A stretch of DNA of 64,000 bases from Pelagicoccus sp. SDUM812002 (GCF_031127835.1 NZ_JARXHX010000006.1:1-64000); one strand, 5' to 3'. Counted from the first letter of the stretch, positions 27,301 to 36,117 are shown. Notes: generated by a model not told the origin, from the letters alone. A program made the numbers and translations.

Positions 27301-29737
27301 GGAAGTTGTGCAACACGCTCCGACATTCCTCCTCAAGGTCGTTGTCCAAGAGATCCCGGCCTAACGAAACGATCCGGCGACCCACATCTGGAGGCCCCAT
27401 CCTAAGCAGATTTTCCGCAGCTTCGGAATAGCGTTCAACGCATAAGTCCGGATTGAGGAAAACGGTGGGAAGATTTGTACTCGCGAAGAAGTTCTGCACA
27501 TCGTTGGTCGCTCGATGCAGCTCATCGATCTTTTCCTTCAGCTGGGAATTAACCGTGCTGAGCTCTTCATTGAGCGATCGCAGTTCCTCGGCGCTCGCCT
27601 CCAGCTCCTCGTTCGAGGATTGCAGTTCTTCATTGGTCGAAAGCGCTTCCTCGTGGGCCGCCTTTAACTCCTCAGTACTAGACTCTAACTCCTCGACCGT
27701 ATTCTGCAATTCCAGCTTGGTCTCTGTCAGCTCTTGCTCCAGCTCCCGAGCGCTCGACTCGTTCGCCTTGTTCAAGGCTTCCCGCTCGCTATCGTTGATT
27801 GTCTCCTCTTCTCGAAAAACCAGGCAAACCACCGAACCATCTGCATACTCCTGATCGCCGAGAGGAAGCAGTTCCACATTAACCACTCGTCCCCTCTCAT
27901 CCGCGGATCCTTTTGTATCCAGAAGACAGCGCAGACTCGCTCGCTCGTTGGTTCGACGTACCTTAATGAGCCCGCTACGCACCCTCGTGCGCAACGATGG
28001 CCTAAGATATTGGATGATCTCATTGCGAGGTTCACCACTGGGAAACGTCGTATAGGAGCTGAGATCGCCATGACTGTAGAGGAGCCGCCCGTTCTCATCG
28101 ATCATCATGGACGGAGGCGTTGCCGCCTCCATCAAGGACAATCGGATCCGGTCCGGGCGCGGTATGGACTCGCTGTTCCGCGCCTTAGGCCGAGGACCAT
28201 TATGGGACCTATCGCCGCCTCGATCCCTTTCCAACCGTTTAACATGCAAACGGCCGAGTGTGGCCCGATGCCCCGTACGACCTGGGATTTTCTGATAGAT
28301 CCGCCACTTCTTAGATTCCGTGCGGAACAGTACTCCTTGGTTGCCTAGGCTCTCTGAGCTACCCAAGAAAAGATAGGCTGGGTCGTCCAACGCAAAGTAG
28401 AACGACGCCAGCACGTGCTCTTGAGTCTCCCGCGTCAGGTAGATGAGGAGGTTCCGACACGAGATAAGATGCATGTGGTTAAAAGGCGGATCACCAGCTA
28501 CATTTTGCGTGGCGAACGAAATAGTATCTCGAAGGAAGCCCCTCACTTTATAGTAATGCTCACCATGAGCCTTGGCAAAATAGCGATCTAGGAAGGCTGC
28601 CGGCACCTCGCGGGCGATGCTATCGGGATAGACGGCTTTGCGAGCAATCTTGATCGCATTGTGGTCGATGTCGGTGGCAAAGATCTTAACTTTATTACGC
28701 TTTCGGGCTTTGGACAAAGCCTCTGCTGCCAAAATGGCCAGCGAGTACGCCTCCTCTCCACTGGCGCAGCCAGGAACCCAGATCCGGAGATCTTCCTTTT
28801 TGCCGAGTTTCTCCACAATGGCCGGGAAAACAACTTTCTCCAAATGCTCGTAGGCCTTCTTATCCCGGAAAAAGTCAGTCACGTTGATCAGCAAATCCTG
28901 CGAGAGATTCTCCCGCTCGGACTCGCTTTCACGCAACTCCTCAAGATAATCGGAATATTCTTGGATACCGATCGAACTCATGCGACGGGCAATGCGTCGC
29001 TGCACCGTGCCAGGCTTGTATTGGCTGAGGTCGAAATCCGAATTTGACTTTAGAATTGCGGTGACTTCGCCCAAACTCATTTGGGCGTCGGGCTCGTTGC
29101 CAGGATCAGTTTCTTCGCCTTCCTCCTCCCAACTCTCTCGCAACGACATAGGATGGGCGGCGTAGTCCATCAAAATCCCTGGCATATCCTCGATCGGCAC
29201 GATTTTGTCGGCCGCGTTAGCCCGTAATGCACTGTCTGGCATACCCGGATGATCCGCTTCCTCCGGATCTTGTACCAAGGCTAATCCGCCTGCGGCCTTG
29301 ATCGCCCTCAATCCCGCCGTACCATCGCTCCCCGCTCCAGAGAGAATGACGCCTGCGCAGCGGTCCTGGCGCTCTTCTGCCATGGACCGGAACAAATGAT
29401 CGATCGCTGCTCGCTTGCCCTTGCTATCTTGAGCTTCCACTAGAGCTAACTTCCCGCGTCTGAGTTCAAGGTAGGTGTCTTGCGGAATCACGTACACAAC
29501 GTTTGCCCTAACCTCTTCCCCATCCTCAGCGTGCTTGACACAGATCGAAGTCTCGCGGTCGAGAAGCTCCGCCAACATGCTGTCGTGGCTCGGGTCCAAG
29601 TGTTGCACCACAACGAACGCCAAACCTGAGTCGACGGGGATCGATGAGACAAAGCGTTTCAGAACTGCAAGCCCCCCAGCCGAAGCTCCAATGCCCACTA
29701 TGACTGAGGGCGTTATATCAGAATTCTGATGACTCAT
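24392..29737 (-). CDS. CheB-CheR-PAS-GAF hybrid histidine kinase (1781 residues)
   Basis: Domain order: CheB methylesterase at 8-190 with catalytic S19, H46 and D138. CheR methyltransferase at about 215-490 (NVTDFFRD, WVPGCASGEEAYS). A Glu-rich coiled coil at about 660-760. PAS about 765-870. GAF about 895-1040. Three PAS/PAC at about 1050-1410 (first with FGTNTDIT). HisKA with H1435 in SILGHELRNPL, HATPase_c with NLMVNASKFT and GLGIGLALC, and receiver with D1717 in VDIGLPDM. No membrane helix is visible. Such proteins lie outside chemotaxis operons and couple methylation-type domains to a phosphorelay; no che genes are near. It could phosphorylate orphan receivers. Confidence 0.95.
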   Translation of the reverse strand: MSHQNSDITPSVIVGIGASAGGLAVLKRFVSSIPVDSGLAFVVVQHLDPSHDSMLAELLDRETSICVKHAEDGEEVRANVVYVIPQDTYLELRRGKLALVEAQDSKGKRAAIDHLFRSMAEERQDRCAGVILSGAGSDGTAGLRAIKAAGGLALVQDPEEADHPGMPDSALRANAADKIVPIEDMPGILMDYAAHPMSLRESWEEEGEETDPGNEPDAQMSLGEVTAILKSNSDFDLSQYKPGTVQRRIARRMSSIGIQEYSDYLEELRESESERENLSQDLLINVTDFFRDKKAYEHLEKVVFPAIVEKLGKKEDLRIWVPGCASGEEAYSLAILAAEALSKARKRNKVKIFATDIDHNAIKIARKAVYPDSIAREVPAAFLDRYFAKAHGEHYYKVRGFLRDTISFATQNVAGDPPFNHMHLISCRNLLIYLTRETQEHVLASFYFALDDPAYLFLGSSESLGNQGVLFRTESKKWRIYQKIPGRTGHRATLGRLHVKRLERDRGGDRSHNGPRPKARNSESIPRPDRIRLSLMEAATPPSMMIDENGRLLYSHGDLSSYTTFPSGEPRNEIIQYLRPSLRTRVRSGLIKVRRTNERASLRCLLDTKGSADERGRVVNVELLPLGDQEYADGSVVCLVFREEETINDSEREALNKANESSARELEQELTETKLELQNTVEELESSTEELKAAHEEALSTNEELQSSNEELEASAEELRSLNEELSTVNSQLKEKIDELHRATNDVQNFFASTNLPTVFLNPDLCVERYSEAAENLLRMGPPDVGRRIVSLGRDLLDNDLEEECRSVLHNFQPVRSERQDGKGRWFVRQITPYRTEDRRIEGVVLVFQDITELRELHKRAEGRERQQSVVAQLGLLALTGVDPEELMHQAVRQVAHTLDADLCKLLKYLPDEKELVMVAGVGWRPGLVGKARVSSDQNSQAGYTLSAKEPVIVSQLDDEKRFSGPKLLTDHGVVSGISCVINHSQPPFGVIGVHTTKRREFSQEDATFLQSVANMLSTAVRTREAGNRLHESEERFRSLANSIPQLAWRTDETGSIDWYNERWYEYTGSNFDEMKGWGWQKLHHPDHIERVTDHFKNQLSLQKEWEDTFPLLSKKGEYRWFLSRATPIRDSEGRIVHWFGTNTDITDKLEREAALQQSEDRLRLAKDSGRLGLFDYDVNKGHIEWEPLLSEIWGLDKDEPVTLEAFYDGLHPDDVEKTEQAIQASTDPQGDGHYSVVYRVINRATGAQHHVKASGITQFQDGKPVRMIGLVGDITEEENTRRRLAASEESLRFTLESNHIGVWEMDFATQEAVRTIEHDRIFGYDELQSSWSYERFMEHVHPEDRERVAASFASVSETELWDFECRIQTAKNEVRWIWAVGRLTRNKSNEPNRMKGLVLDITKRKDLESSLGRAIEELQETDARKNEFLSILGHELRNPLAALSYGLSFLENADGSTEEVLGLMRHSVTSMAKLLDDLLDLRRVTKDSVLIEKTPLDLSSVLKNVIRSTKGRFDEKHQKLKVDLAEGLCLEADQVRLEQVFSNLMVNASKFTPTGGFISLRSERVANEILVEVTDDGAGLLPEDLEKVFDPFYQVKNEGSANSGLGIGLALCNKLVTLHGGSIQAHSEGKKKGATFEVRLPAATRLNWEAREATSEQKSASVRAGLKVLIIEDNESILLTLPRQIRDLGCVVETARTASEGLERTGVFGPDAILVDIGLPDMTGHEVASELRSRGFKNLLVAVSGYSHEESRAKSKDVGFDYHLAKPASIGDLAKVLAEA

Positions 29738-30342
29738 AAATAAGGTTTATTAAATCAGGGATTCGAAACGCTAATCCACCTCACAATAGTTACGCTAGCT
29801 AAAAGTCTGCTAAATTAAACCTCTCATTCATATTGCAACTTTCTAGGGTTTACTCCTGATGCATTACGCAATTCAGATATTTCGATAAGAGTCACGCCTG
29901 AGCCTTGTATATAAATATATAACTGTCGTCTCGAATCGATCACTACTCTCTAAAACGATCCAGAACGGCTGATCGCTCTCTGATCGTCCATGTCATCGTT
30001 CAAACACTGAATCGATATATTAATTTAACCCTTTATATAGATGGGACCGGCTTACCAAACACGTTGCTACGAAGAAAGCAGAATCAACCTTGACGCTTGA
30101 ATCGACTGTATATCGTTCTATCCAATGGCGCGACGCAATCAAACTGCCTCGCCCCTCTAGACAGCCCTGGAACGCAGCTCTTTAAGATTTCAACCTTGCT
30201 GGGCCCGGAGGCCACGTGTTCCTGTCAAGCCCACAGATCTCGTCCGTCCACCAGATGCAATATTGCGTGTCCATTTTTCGTATACGGCCTCAACGCCGTC
30301 AGCAGCGAACTCAGACATCGAATGGGGGACTCTGCTGAACGC
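29738..30342. other. AT-rich intergenic region without a supported gene
   Basis: About 600 nt between the start of the giant kinase and the terminator of the peroxidase gene. It is markedly more AT-rich than its surroundings (for example TGTATATAAATATATAAC at about 29908) and presumably holds the kinase promoter. A plus-strand frame at 30097-30369 has no recognisable features. Confidence 0.5.
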
Positions 30343-30364
30343 AAAAAGTCCGCCAACGGCGGAA
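30343..30364 (-). terminator. rho-independent terminator of the glutathione peroxidase gene
   Basis: Stem TTCCGCC/GGCGGA with loop GTT on the minus strand is followed by TTTTTG. The hairpin begins directly after the stop codon at 30366-30368. Confidence 0.8.
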
Positions 30365-30365
30365 T

Positions 30366-30914
30366 CTAGGAACCCGCCAGCGACATCTCGATGGCGGAGA
30401 TCATCTTGTCAGATTTCGGAGCGACCGCGGAACTGAAACGCTCCACGATTTCACCCTCACCGTTGACTAGGAACTTGCTGAAATTCCAACCGATCTGTCC
30501 AGGAAACGGCGATTCCTCTCCTGCGAGCTTCTCGTAGAGCGGATGGCGATTCGGACCGTTAACTTCTATCTTCGAAAACATCGGGAAGCTCACCCCATAG
30601 GTTAGCGAGCAAAACTCCATGATGTCCTCCTCTGTGCCGGGCTCCTGCCCTCCGAACTGATTACAGGGAAAGCCTAACACCACCAAACCTTCGTTCGCAT
30701 ACTTCTCGTTCAATTCTTCTAACCCCTTGTACTGCCGCGTGTAACCGCACTTAGAAGCGACGTTCACGATCAAGAGCGTCTTACCTTTGTACTTTTCTAG
30801 CGTCGTCTCGTTCCCTTCAATGTCGACGAGCGGAATATCGTAAATCGTAGTGTCAGCCTGGAGAGCAGAAGCGAGGACGAGGAAAAAGGCGGCGAGCAGT
30901 GTGAGTGTTTTCAT
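30366..30914 (-). CDS. exported glutathione peroxidase-family protein
   Basis: 182 residues. A signal peptide (LTLLAAFFLVLASALQA) directs it to the periplasm. The thiol peroxidase fold has peroxidatic C56 in NVASKCGYT, the second motif GFPCNQFGGQEPG with resolving-type Cys and catalytic Gln, and WNFSKFLV with the catalytic Trp and Asn. Bacterial members use thioredoxin-like reductants and reduce lipid or hydrogen peroxides. It is monocistronic, with its own terminator, next to flavin-reductase and photolyase genes on the same strand. Confidence 0.94.
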   Translation of the reverse strand: MKTLTLLAAFFLVLASALQADTTIYDIPLVDIEGNETTLEKYKGKTLLIVNVASKCGYTRQYKGLEELNEKYANEGLVVLGFPCNQFGGQEPGTEEDIMEFCSLTYGVSFPMFSKIEVNGPNRHPLYEKLAGEESPFPGQIGWNFSKFLVNGEGEIVERFSSAVAPKSDKMISAIEMSLAGS

Positions 30915-31108
30915 ATCGTTTGGTTTGGAAGGTTTGCTTTGGTCTACCCTGAGAACGGAGATAACAGGCTACGATTGCGAAGAAGGTGAGCGATGTGAAA
31001 CCGAGAGGCCATTCGCATCGAGGGGATAAACGATCGGGATCGCTGTTTGTTCGTGTAAATCACCCCACTCGAGCGATGCATCGCCCCGAGGCAAGCATAG
31101 CCGGTAGG

Positions 31109-31732
31109 CTAAACCTCATGCGGGCGGGCGTAGGGGAAATCGGCGACCTTCTCCAGCTTGTAGTAGCTGTTCAAGCCAGAGATTCCCGCACAACGGAGCC
31201 CAGCCAAGTCGATGTATCCACTATCCGATACAGCATTCTCGTCGACGTACACATCCTGAACCTCCCCGACGATCAATGAAGTGCCATTGCGGGGGATCGA
31301 AATCTCGTCGCAAAAACGCAAACTGTACTTGAGCGGGCTCTCTTTCACGAAAGGAGCTTGCGTTCCCTCAAGCGACTCCGGAGTTAGACCCACTGCCTCA
31401 AACTCCGAAACCTCCGCATCAAACTTGGCCGAGGTGTAGTGACCCTGTCGGGCAAAGGCATACGGCAAGCTGTTGATCGTATAGTCACCCGTCGCCACGA
31501 TGTTCTCGTAGGTGTGGCGGCGCACCTCCCCGCCGGGCCGCAAGACGAAGCCGATGAGCGGTGGATTGCTCCCAATATGTACCACAGAACTGAATACAGC
31601 TAGGTTTTTCACTCCCTTTTCAGAGACAGTCCCGATCAAGTTGGCTGGCTTCACACCAGAGATAGAGTTTACGATATTGAGACGCCGAATACGGTCGCTC
31701 GCCTCCAAATCTGTTTTCGATAAATGCATCAT
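31109..31732 (-). CDS. flavin reductase-like FMN-binding split-barrel protein
   Basis: 207 residues. The split-barrel signature NLAVFSSVVHIGSNPPLIGF followed by VLRP, and a later NSLPYAFARQGHYTSAKF, are typical of the DIM6/NTAB flavin reductase-like family, which binds FMN and reduces it with NAD(P)H or acts on small substrates. It lies 22 nt downstream of the photolyase gene on the same strand, so it is probably cotranscribed and may supply reduced flavin to it (inference). Confidence 0.9.
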   Translation of the reverse strand: MMHLSKTDLEASDRIRRLNIVNSISGVKPANLIGTVSEKGVKNLAVFSSVVHIGSNPPLIGFVLRPGGEVRRHTYENIVATGDYTINSLPYAFARQGHYTSAKFDAEVSEFEAVGLTPESLEGTQAPFVKESPLKYSLRFCDEISIPRNGTSLIVGEVQDVYVDENAVSDSGYIDLAGLRCAGISGLNSYYKLEKVADFPYARPHEV

Positions 31733-31754
31733 ACGCTTATTTTGTTTCGGATAG

Positions 31755-33308
31755 CTAGACCTTCACACCGGTCGACGACTCTCTCGCTTGTAATCGAATC
31801 TTCTCCGCCGCTTCGGAAATAGATTTCAGTTCTTCCTCTTTAATTCGCTTCAAGTTCCTTAGCTGCATGCTCATGCGCGGATTCGCACTCAAAACGGATT
31901 CGTGTCGGTGAAGGAAGTCCCAATACAACACCGTAAAAGGGCAAGCATCTTCGCCACTTTTCTTGTCCGGATCGAAGCGGCAACCACTACAGTAGTTGCT
32001 CATGCGCTTGATGTACTTGCCGGTCGCCACATAAGGCTTCGAAGCCATCACGCCACCGTCCGCATATTGCGACATCCCAAGCGTGTTGGGAAGCTCGACC
32101 CATTCGACCGCATCCACGTAAACTGCCAGATACCAGGCGTGCACTTCCTTCGGGTCCACACCATGCAAGAGAGCGTACAGCCCTGTCACCATTAGCCGCT
32201 GAATGTGATGGGCGTACCCATACCGCATCGTCTGCGTCACGACATCTCGGATACAGTTCATATCGGTATCACCATCCCAATAGAACTGGGGTAACGGCTC
32301 GTCGCTCCCTAGGGCATTGCGATCAATATAGTCAGGCATGTACATCCAGTATATTCCCCGTACAAACTCTCGCCAACCAAGGAGCTGGCGGACAAATCCC
32401 TCTACCGATTCGATGGGAGCATTTCCCTTACGGTAGGCCGTCTCTGCCGCCTTCACAACTTCCCTCGGATCGAGCAGCTTGAGGTTGATTGAAGAGGACA
32501 ACAAGGAATGGTTCAAGTAAGGCTCGCCCGTCCACATCGCATCCTGGTGAGCTCCAAACTGCGGCAGCTCGTTTTCGATAAAACTGTCCATCGCCCGCAA
32601 GGCTTCCTCACGCGTGACCGGCCAGTCAAAAGAGCCCAAGTCACCTGGGTGATCAGGGAATCTCGTATCCACTTCCTGAATAACCTCTTTGGTAATTTCG
32701 TCGGGAGCGAAACGCATGCGCGGAAAAAGCCGCTCCGGCCCTTCTTTGCCGAAGGCCTTCCGATTACTCGCGTCGAAGTTCCACTTGCCTTCCACCGGCT
32801 GGTCTCCCTCCATCAGCACCGCATGCTTTTTTCGCATCTCACGATAGAAGTACTCCATACGCAGTTGCTTGCGTCCTTCCGCGTGTTTGGCAAAGCCGAG
32901 CGGACTCGAATAAAAAGAGCCGTCTTCCACGACCTCCAATACCAGACCGCAAGAACTACAAGCGTTTCTGAGATCTCCCAGCACTCGATAATCACCGGGC
33001 TGAGTCACCCGAACCTTCGCGAAATCCGTTTCTGCTAAAAACGCTTCGAGAGCCGAGCCGAGCGAATTGAACTCCGGTTTATCGCCCAACCGGCCATAGT
33101 GGAGCTCTTTTCCCGACTTCTCCACATCTTTGGCAAAATGCCTCATCGCCGATAAGAAAAGGACGGTGCGAATCTTGGATGACCAAACGTGAGTCGACTC
33201 CTCGCTAACCTCTGCCATCCAAACAGCGTCGCATTCCTTGAAAGCAGCTAAGCGAAGCGAGAGTTGGTCTCCGAGGACGACGAGAAGGATACGGTTTGGC
33301 GAGGTCAT
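31755..33308 (-). CDS. prokaryotic (6-4) photolyase with [4Fe-4S] cluster (FeS-BCP / PhrB type)
   Basis: 517 residues. The N-terminal Rossmann domain begins ILLVVLGDQLSLRLAAF, and the C-terminal helical FAD domain has GFVRQLLGWREFVRGIYW and LPNTLGMSQYADGG. Four cysteines (C352, C440, C443, C456) match, with an offset of two, the cluster ligands of Agrobacterium PhrB. The enzyme repairs UV-induced (6-4) pyrimidine photoproducts with blue light; relatives carry lumazine as antenna. It is first in a pair with the flavin reductase-like gene. A cryptochrome-like signalling role cannot be excluded. Confidence 0.95.
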   Translation of the reverse strand: MTSPNRILLVVLGDQLSLRLAAFKECDAVWMAEVSEESTHVWSSKIRTVLFLSAMRHFAKDVEKSGKELHYGRLGDKPEFNSLGSALEAFLAETDFAKVRVTQPGDYRVLGDLRNACSSCGLVLEVVEDGSFYSSPLGFAKHAEGRKQLRMEYFYREMRKKHAVLMEGDQPVEGKWNFDASNRKAFGKEGPERLFPRMRFAPDEITKEVIQEVDTRFPDHPGDLGSFDWPVTREEALRAMDSFIENELPQFGAHQDAMWTGEPYLNHSLLSSSINLKLLDPREVVKAAETAYRKGNAPIESVEGFVRQLLGWREFVRGIYWMYMPDYIDRNALGSDEPLPQFYWDGDTDMNCIRDVVTQTMRYGYAHHIQRLMVTGLYALLHGVDPKEVHAWYLAVYVDAVEWVELPNTLGMSQYADGGVMASKPYVATGKYIKRMSNYCSGCRFDPDKKSGEDACPFTVLYWDFLHRHESVLSANPRMSMQLRNLKRIKEEELKSISEAAEKIRLQARESSTGVKV

Positions 33309-33651
33309 GCGGCGTTAAGGAAACGAAGCCGGCAGTCTGCCGTTGGCGTGCCGGAACTAATCTTTACGAGCGAGCTGCTGCCGCAAATGCAGATTCTGTC
33401 AGCAGCCTACGATAAGAGCAGCAGCACGAGCGGAGCGATTACGAGCAATGATCGGTTAGTCGGCTGAGCGTAGTTCCGATTCTCCAAGAAGCGTGGGATA
33501 AAACGTGTATCCAGTATACCTTTACAACCTGCATTCTTACCGGCGACTAACCCTGAACTTTTTATGAAGGAGGGATCCGGTACCCACTCTGAAACGAACC
33601 CCTCCCAGAGACGCCTTCCAGTGCAAACCGTAATCGCCACCCCTAGGACGC
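33309..33651. other. intergenic region, no feature found
   Basis: Between the start of the photolyase gene and a short plus-strand gene. I see no convincing gene, hairpin with T-run or repeat. It likely holds the photolyase promoter. Confidence 0.4.
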
Positions 33652-33831
33652 ATGTACAAGTACATCGTAATTTTCTTCACTCTCGCCGCACTCGATGCAG
33701 CTCCAAACACCAGTGCCCTGCCTGGTGAAGCCAATGGTCTCACACCCGATGCCTATACCGCTGCGATAGGTGGGCTCACAATCGGGATTTGCATAATCGC
33801 CAGCCGTCGCCACGACAAGCGCGCCAACTAG
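33652..33831 (+). CDS. small exported/membrane protein with a sorting-signal-like C-terminus
   Basis: 59 residues: MYKYIVIFFTLAALDAAP at the N-terminus resembles a signal peptide. After a short polar part (LPGEANGLTPDAY) comes a hydrophobic helix (AIGGLTIGICIIA) and a basic tail (SRRHDKRAN). The layout (motif, helix, Arg cluster) resembles PEP-CTERM/VPDSG exosortase signals, although the consensus VPEP/VPDSG is absent. Its position next to the peroxiredoxin-like gene on the same strand (95 nt apart) suggests cotranscription. No known family. Confidence 0.5.
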   Translation: MYKYIVIFFTLAALDAAPNTSALPGEANGLTPDAYTAAIGGLTIGICIIASRRHDKRAN

Positions 33832-33926
33832 CGAGAACCAGCAAACCGATCTGGTTCAGCTAGGTTCAGAGAAGCTTCTTTCTCATTTCTCTTGGAATAA
33901 ACCTCTGGCACGGTCCTCTTTCGATC

Positions 33927-34466
33927 ATGTCCAAACTCTCTGTTCACTCACAGGTCCCTTTCTCTCACTTAATATCGATCGAAGGGGAAAATGTGGAAAT
34001 TCCCTCGAAGACGCACGCATTCACTCACCTCCAATTCCGCCGCTTCGCGGGCTGCCCCATCTGCGATATGCATCTTCAGAGCTTTGCCGCTGGAGCCTCC
34101 CTCCTTGCCGAAAACCATATCAGGGAAGTCGTCTTCTTCCACTCAAGCGCGGAAGCTCTGCTAAGGTACAATTCGAAACTGCCATTTCACGTAATCGCCG
34201 ATCCCGACAAAACGCATTACAAGTCATTCGGCGTCGAAAGCTCTCTCCGAAGCGTGCTCCACCCTTCAGCCATCTGGCAAGGGCTCCGCGGTGTCATTCA
34301 AAAAGGTCTCGGCCTCTCCTTGAAAAACGGTCCCCTCGGACTGCCCGCAGACTTCCTCATCGACGATTCCGGAGTCTTGGTCGCGGTCAAATACGGCGTC
34401 CACGCCTACGACCAATGGACCGTTCACGAGGTTCTGGATCACGCAAAACAGACCGCACCCACCTGA
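33927..34466 (+). CDS. peroxiredoxin-like (AhpC/TSA) protein
   Basis: 179 residues with a thioredoxin-like fold. The active-site segment reads RRFAGCPICDMHL with C43 and C46 (CxxC). HVIADPDKTHYKSFGV is the usual second motif of the peroxiredoxin-like family 2 proteins, and LPADFLIDDSGVL closes the fold. Likely a cytosolic thiol-dependent reductase or peroxidase. It lies near the glutathione peroxidase and photolyase, forming a loose oxidative/light-stress neighbourhood. Confidence 0.9.
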   Translation: MSKLSVHSQVPFSHLISIEGENVEIPSKTHAFTHLQFRRFAGCPICDMHLQSFAAGASLLAENHIREVVFFHSSAEALLRYNSKLPFHVIADPDKTHYKSFGVESSLRSVLHPSAIWQGLRGVIQKGLGLSLKNGPLGLPADFLIDDSGVLVAVKYGVHAYDQWTVHEVLDHAKQTAPT

Positions 34467-34512
34467 GCGCAACCGATCAGCCTCTTGAAGACCAGATCGT
34501 CACCAGCTACTT

Positions 34513-34698
34513 TCAGTGGTCAAAGCGATGGGCCACCTTATTCCTGAAAAACCCAACCGCTAGGATCCCCATCCCGACCAACGTGCAAGGAATAGCGTAG
34601 TCTAGGCAAAACCCAAGTTTGTAGGAGATCGCCATCAGAGAGAAGTTGATCGCGAGGGCTATGATGATGTTCTTTTTCGTAAGCGTCTTAGTATTCAT
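34513..34698 (-). CDS. small two-helix membrane protein
   Basis: 61 residues from the ATG at 34698; a longer frame from 34728 adds ten codons. Two hydrophobic helices (IIIALAINFSLMAISY and AIPCTLVGMGILAVGFF) with a basic N-terminus and a short C-terminal tail (RNKVAHRFDH). No family recognised. Convergent with the peroxiredoxin-like gene. Confidence 0.5.
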   Translation of the reverse strand: MNTKTLTKKNIIIALAINFSLMAISYKLGFCLDYAIPCTLVGMGILAVGFFRNKVAHRFDH

Positions 34699-34856
34699 AG
34701 TAGAAGGAATTAATGTTCTGCCAGCCATCTTCTACAGCTCCCGCCAATTGTGAGTCACTTTTCCGCGAACGGTCGCAACCGCCCCTTGAACGGCACCCAG
34801 CCTAGTGCCTAATTTAGCCCTTTCCCCCCTCAAGGCCTCATCCTATATCCCTCCTT

Positions 34857-36050
34857 ATGCCATCGCCCGCCAACCGCCTCTCCCAGTTCTCCGAGTCCGT
34901 CATCCGCGGGATGACCCGCCTCGCCAATCGTTGCGGAGCCATCAACCTCTCCCAAGGCTTCCCCGACTTCGATCCACCAGAAGCGGTTCTTTCCGCACTC
35001 GAAACAGCGACCCGTGGCCCTCATCATCAATACGCAGTGACTTGGGGAGCTCCTCGCTTCCGCGAAGCTCTCGCTAAAAAGATAAACCGCAATACCGGCC
35101 TCCACGTCGATCCCGACCAGCACCTCGTAGTGACCTGCGGCAGTACCGAAGCCATGATGGTAGCCATGATGACCGCCTGCAACCCGGGAGACAAGGTCAT
35201 CGTCTTCTCACCTTTCTATGAAAACTACGCTGCAGACGCCATCCTCTCGGGAGCCGAACCGATCTACGTCACCCTGAACGCTCCAGATTTCGGATACGAC
35301 AGCGGAGAACTCGCAGCTGCCTTCGATCAAAAGCCCAAAGCCATCGTCGTTTGTAATCCTTCCAACCCTACCGGCAAAGTCTTCACCCGTGGCGAACTGC
35401 AAGAAATCCTCGACCTCGCAGAAAAGCACGACACCTACGTCATCACAGACGAACCCTACGAGCACATCGTCTACGAGCCGCACGTCCACACCTACGCCTG
35501 CTCGCTACCCGACGCCTTCGACCGGGTCATCACCTGCAACTCCCTCTCCAAGACCTACTCCATCACCGGTTGGAGACTTGGCTACGTGCTCGCGTCGCCC
35601 GAGGTCATCGCCCAAGCCCGCAAGGTTCACGACTTCCTCACGGTCGGAGCAGCCGCTCCCTTGCAGGAAGCCGCAGTGGCGGGCCTCGAACTCCCCGATA
35701 GCTATTACGAAGAGCTCCAGAACCTCTACACACGCAAGCGGGACGTCTTTTTGAGCTTTCTACGCCAAACCGGTCTCCCCTTCACCGAGCCACAAGGAGC
35801 GTACTACGTAATGGTCGACATTTCTTCGCTCGGCTTCGCCGACGATTCGCGTGCGGCTGAATGGTTCGCTCGCGAAGTCGGCGTCGCTGGAGTCCCTGGC
35901 TCTAGCTTTTTCCGCGACCCCGAGCACCGCTTCGTTCGCTTCCACTTCGCCAAGAAGGAAGAAACTTTGCGAGCGGCCGGCGAGAAGCTCCTGCGCCTAG
36001 CAGACGAGGCGTGGTTGAAGGAATCTATCGAAACCTTTGGGCGAGAGTAG
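34857..36050 (+). CDS. PLP-dependent class I aminotransferase (kynurenine/methionine aminotransferase-like)
   Basis: 397 residues, fold-type I. NLSQGFPDFDPP near the N-terminus and the PLP lysine K232 in NSLSKTYSITGWRLGY are typical of the KAT/YbdL branch that transaminates methionine, glutamine or aromatic acids to 2-oxo acids. PSNPTGKVF and DEPYEHIVY carry the cofactor-binding Asn, Asp and Tyr. Cytosolic. Monocistronic; a hairpin follows the gene. Confidence 0.94.
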   Translation: MPSPANRLSQFSESVIRGMTRLANRCGAINLSQGFPDFDPPEAVLSALETATRGPHHQYAVTWGAPRFREALAKKINRNTGLHVDPDQHLVVTCGSTEAMMVAMMTACNPGDKVIVFSPFYENYAADAILSGAEPIYVTLNAPDFGYDSGELAAAFDQKPKAIVVCNPSNPTGKVFTRGELQEILDLAEKHDTYVITDEPYEHIVYEPHVHTYACSLPDAFDRVITCNSLSKTYSITGWRLGYVLASPEVIAQARKVHDFLTVGAAAPLQEAAVAGLELPDSYYEELQNLYTRKRDVFLSFLRQTGLPFTEPQGAYYVMVDISSLGFADDSRAAEWFAREVGVAGVPGSSFFRDPEHRFVRFHFAKKEETLRAAGEKLLRLADEAWLKESIETFGRE

Positions 36051-36090
36051 GGGCGTCACAACTGGGCAAGCCGCAATCCGGAAACGCAAA

Positions 36091-36117
36091 GAACCCGCAG
36101 CCTCTCGGCTACGGGTT
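36091..36117 (+). terminator. hairpin after the aminotransferase gene
   Basis: GAACCCG-AGCC pairs with GGCT-CGGGTTC around TCTC, with one mismatch. No clear T-run follows on the plus strand (CAATGTTGC), so termination is probable but not certain. The rest of 36118-36362 shows no gene. Confidence 0.5.

Noticed and set aside
30097-30369. 90-codon plus-strand frame before the glutathione peroxidase gene
   Set aside because: Overlaps the terminator, low complexity, no start context or family.
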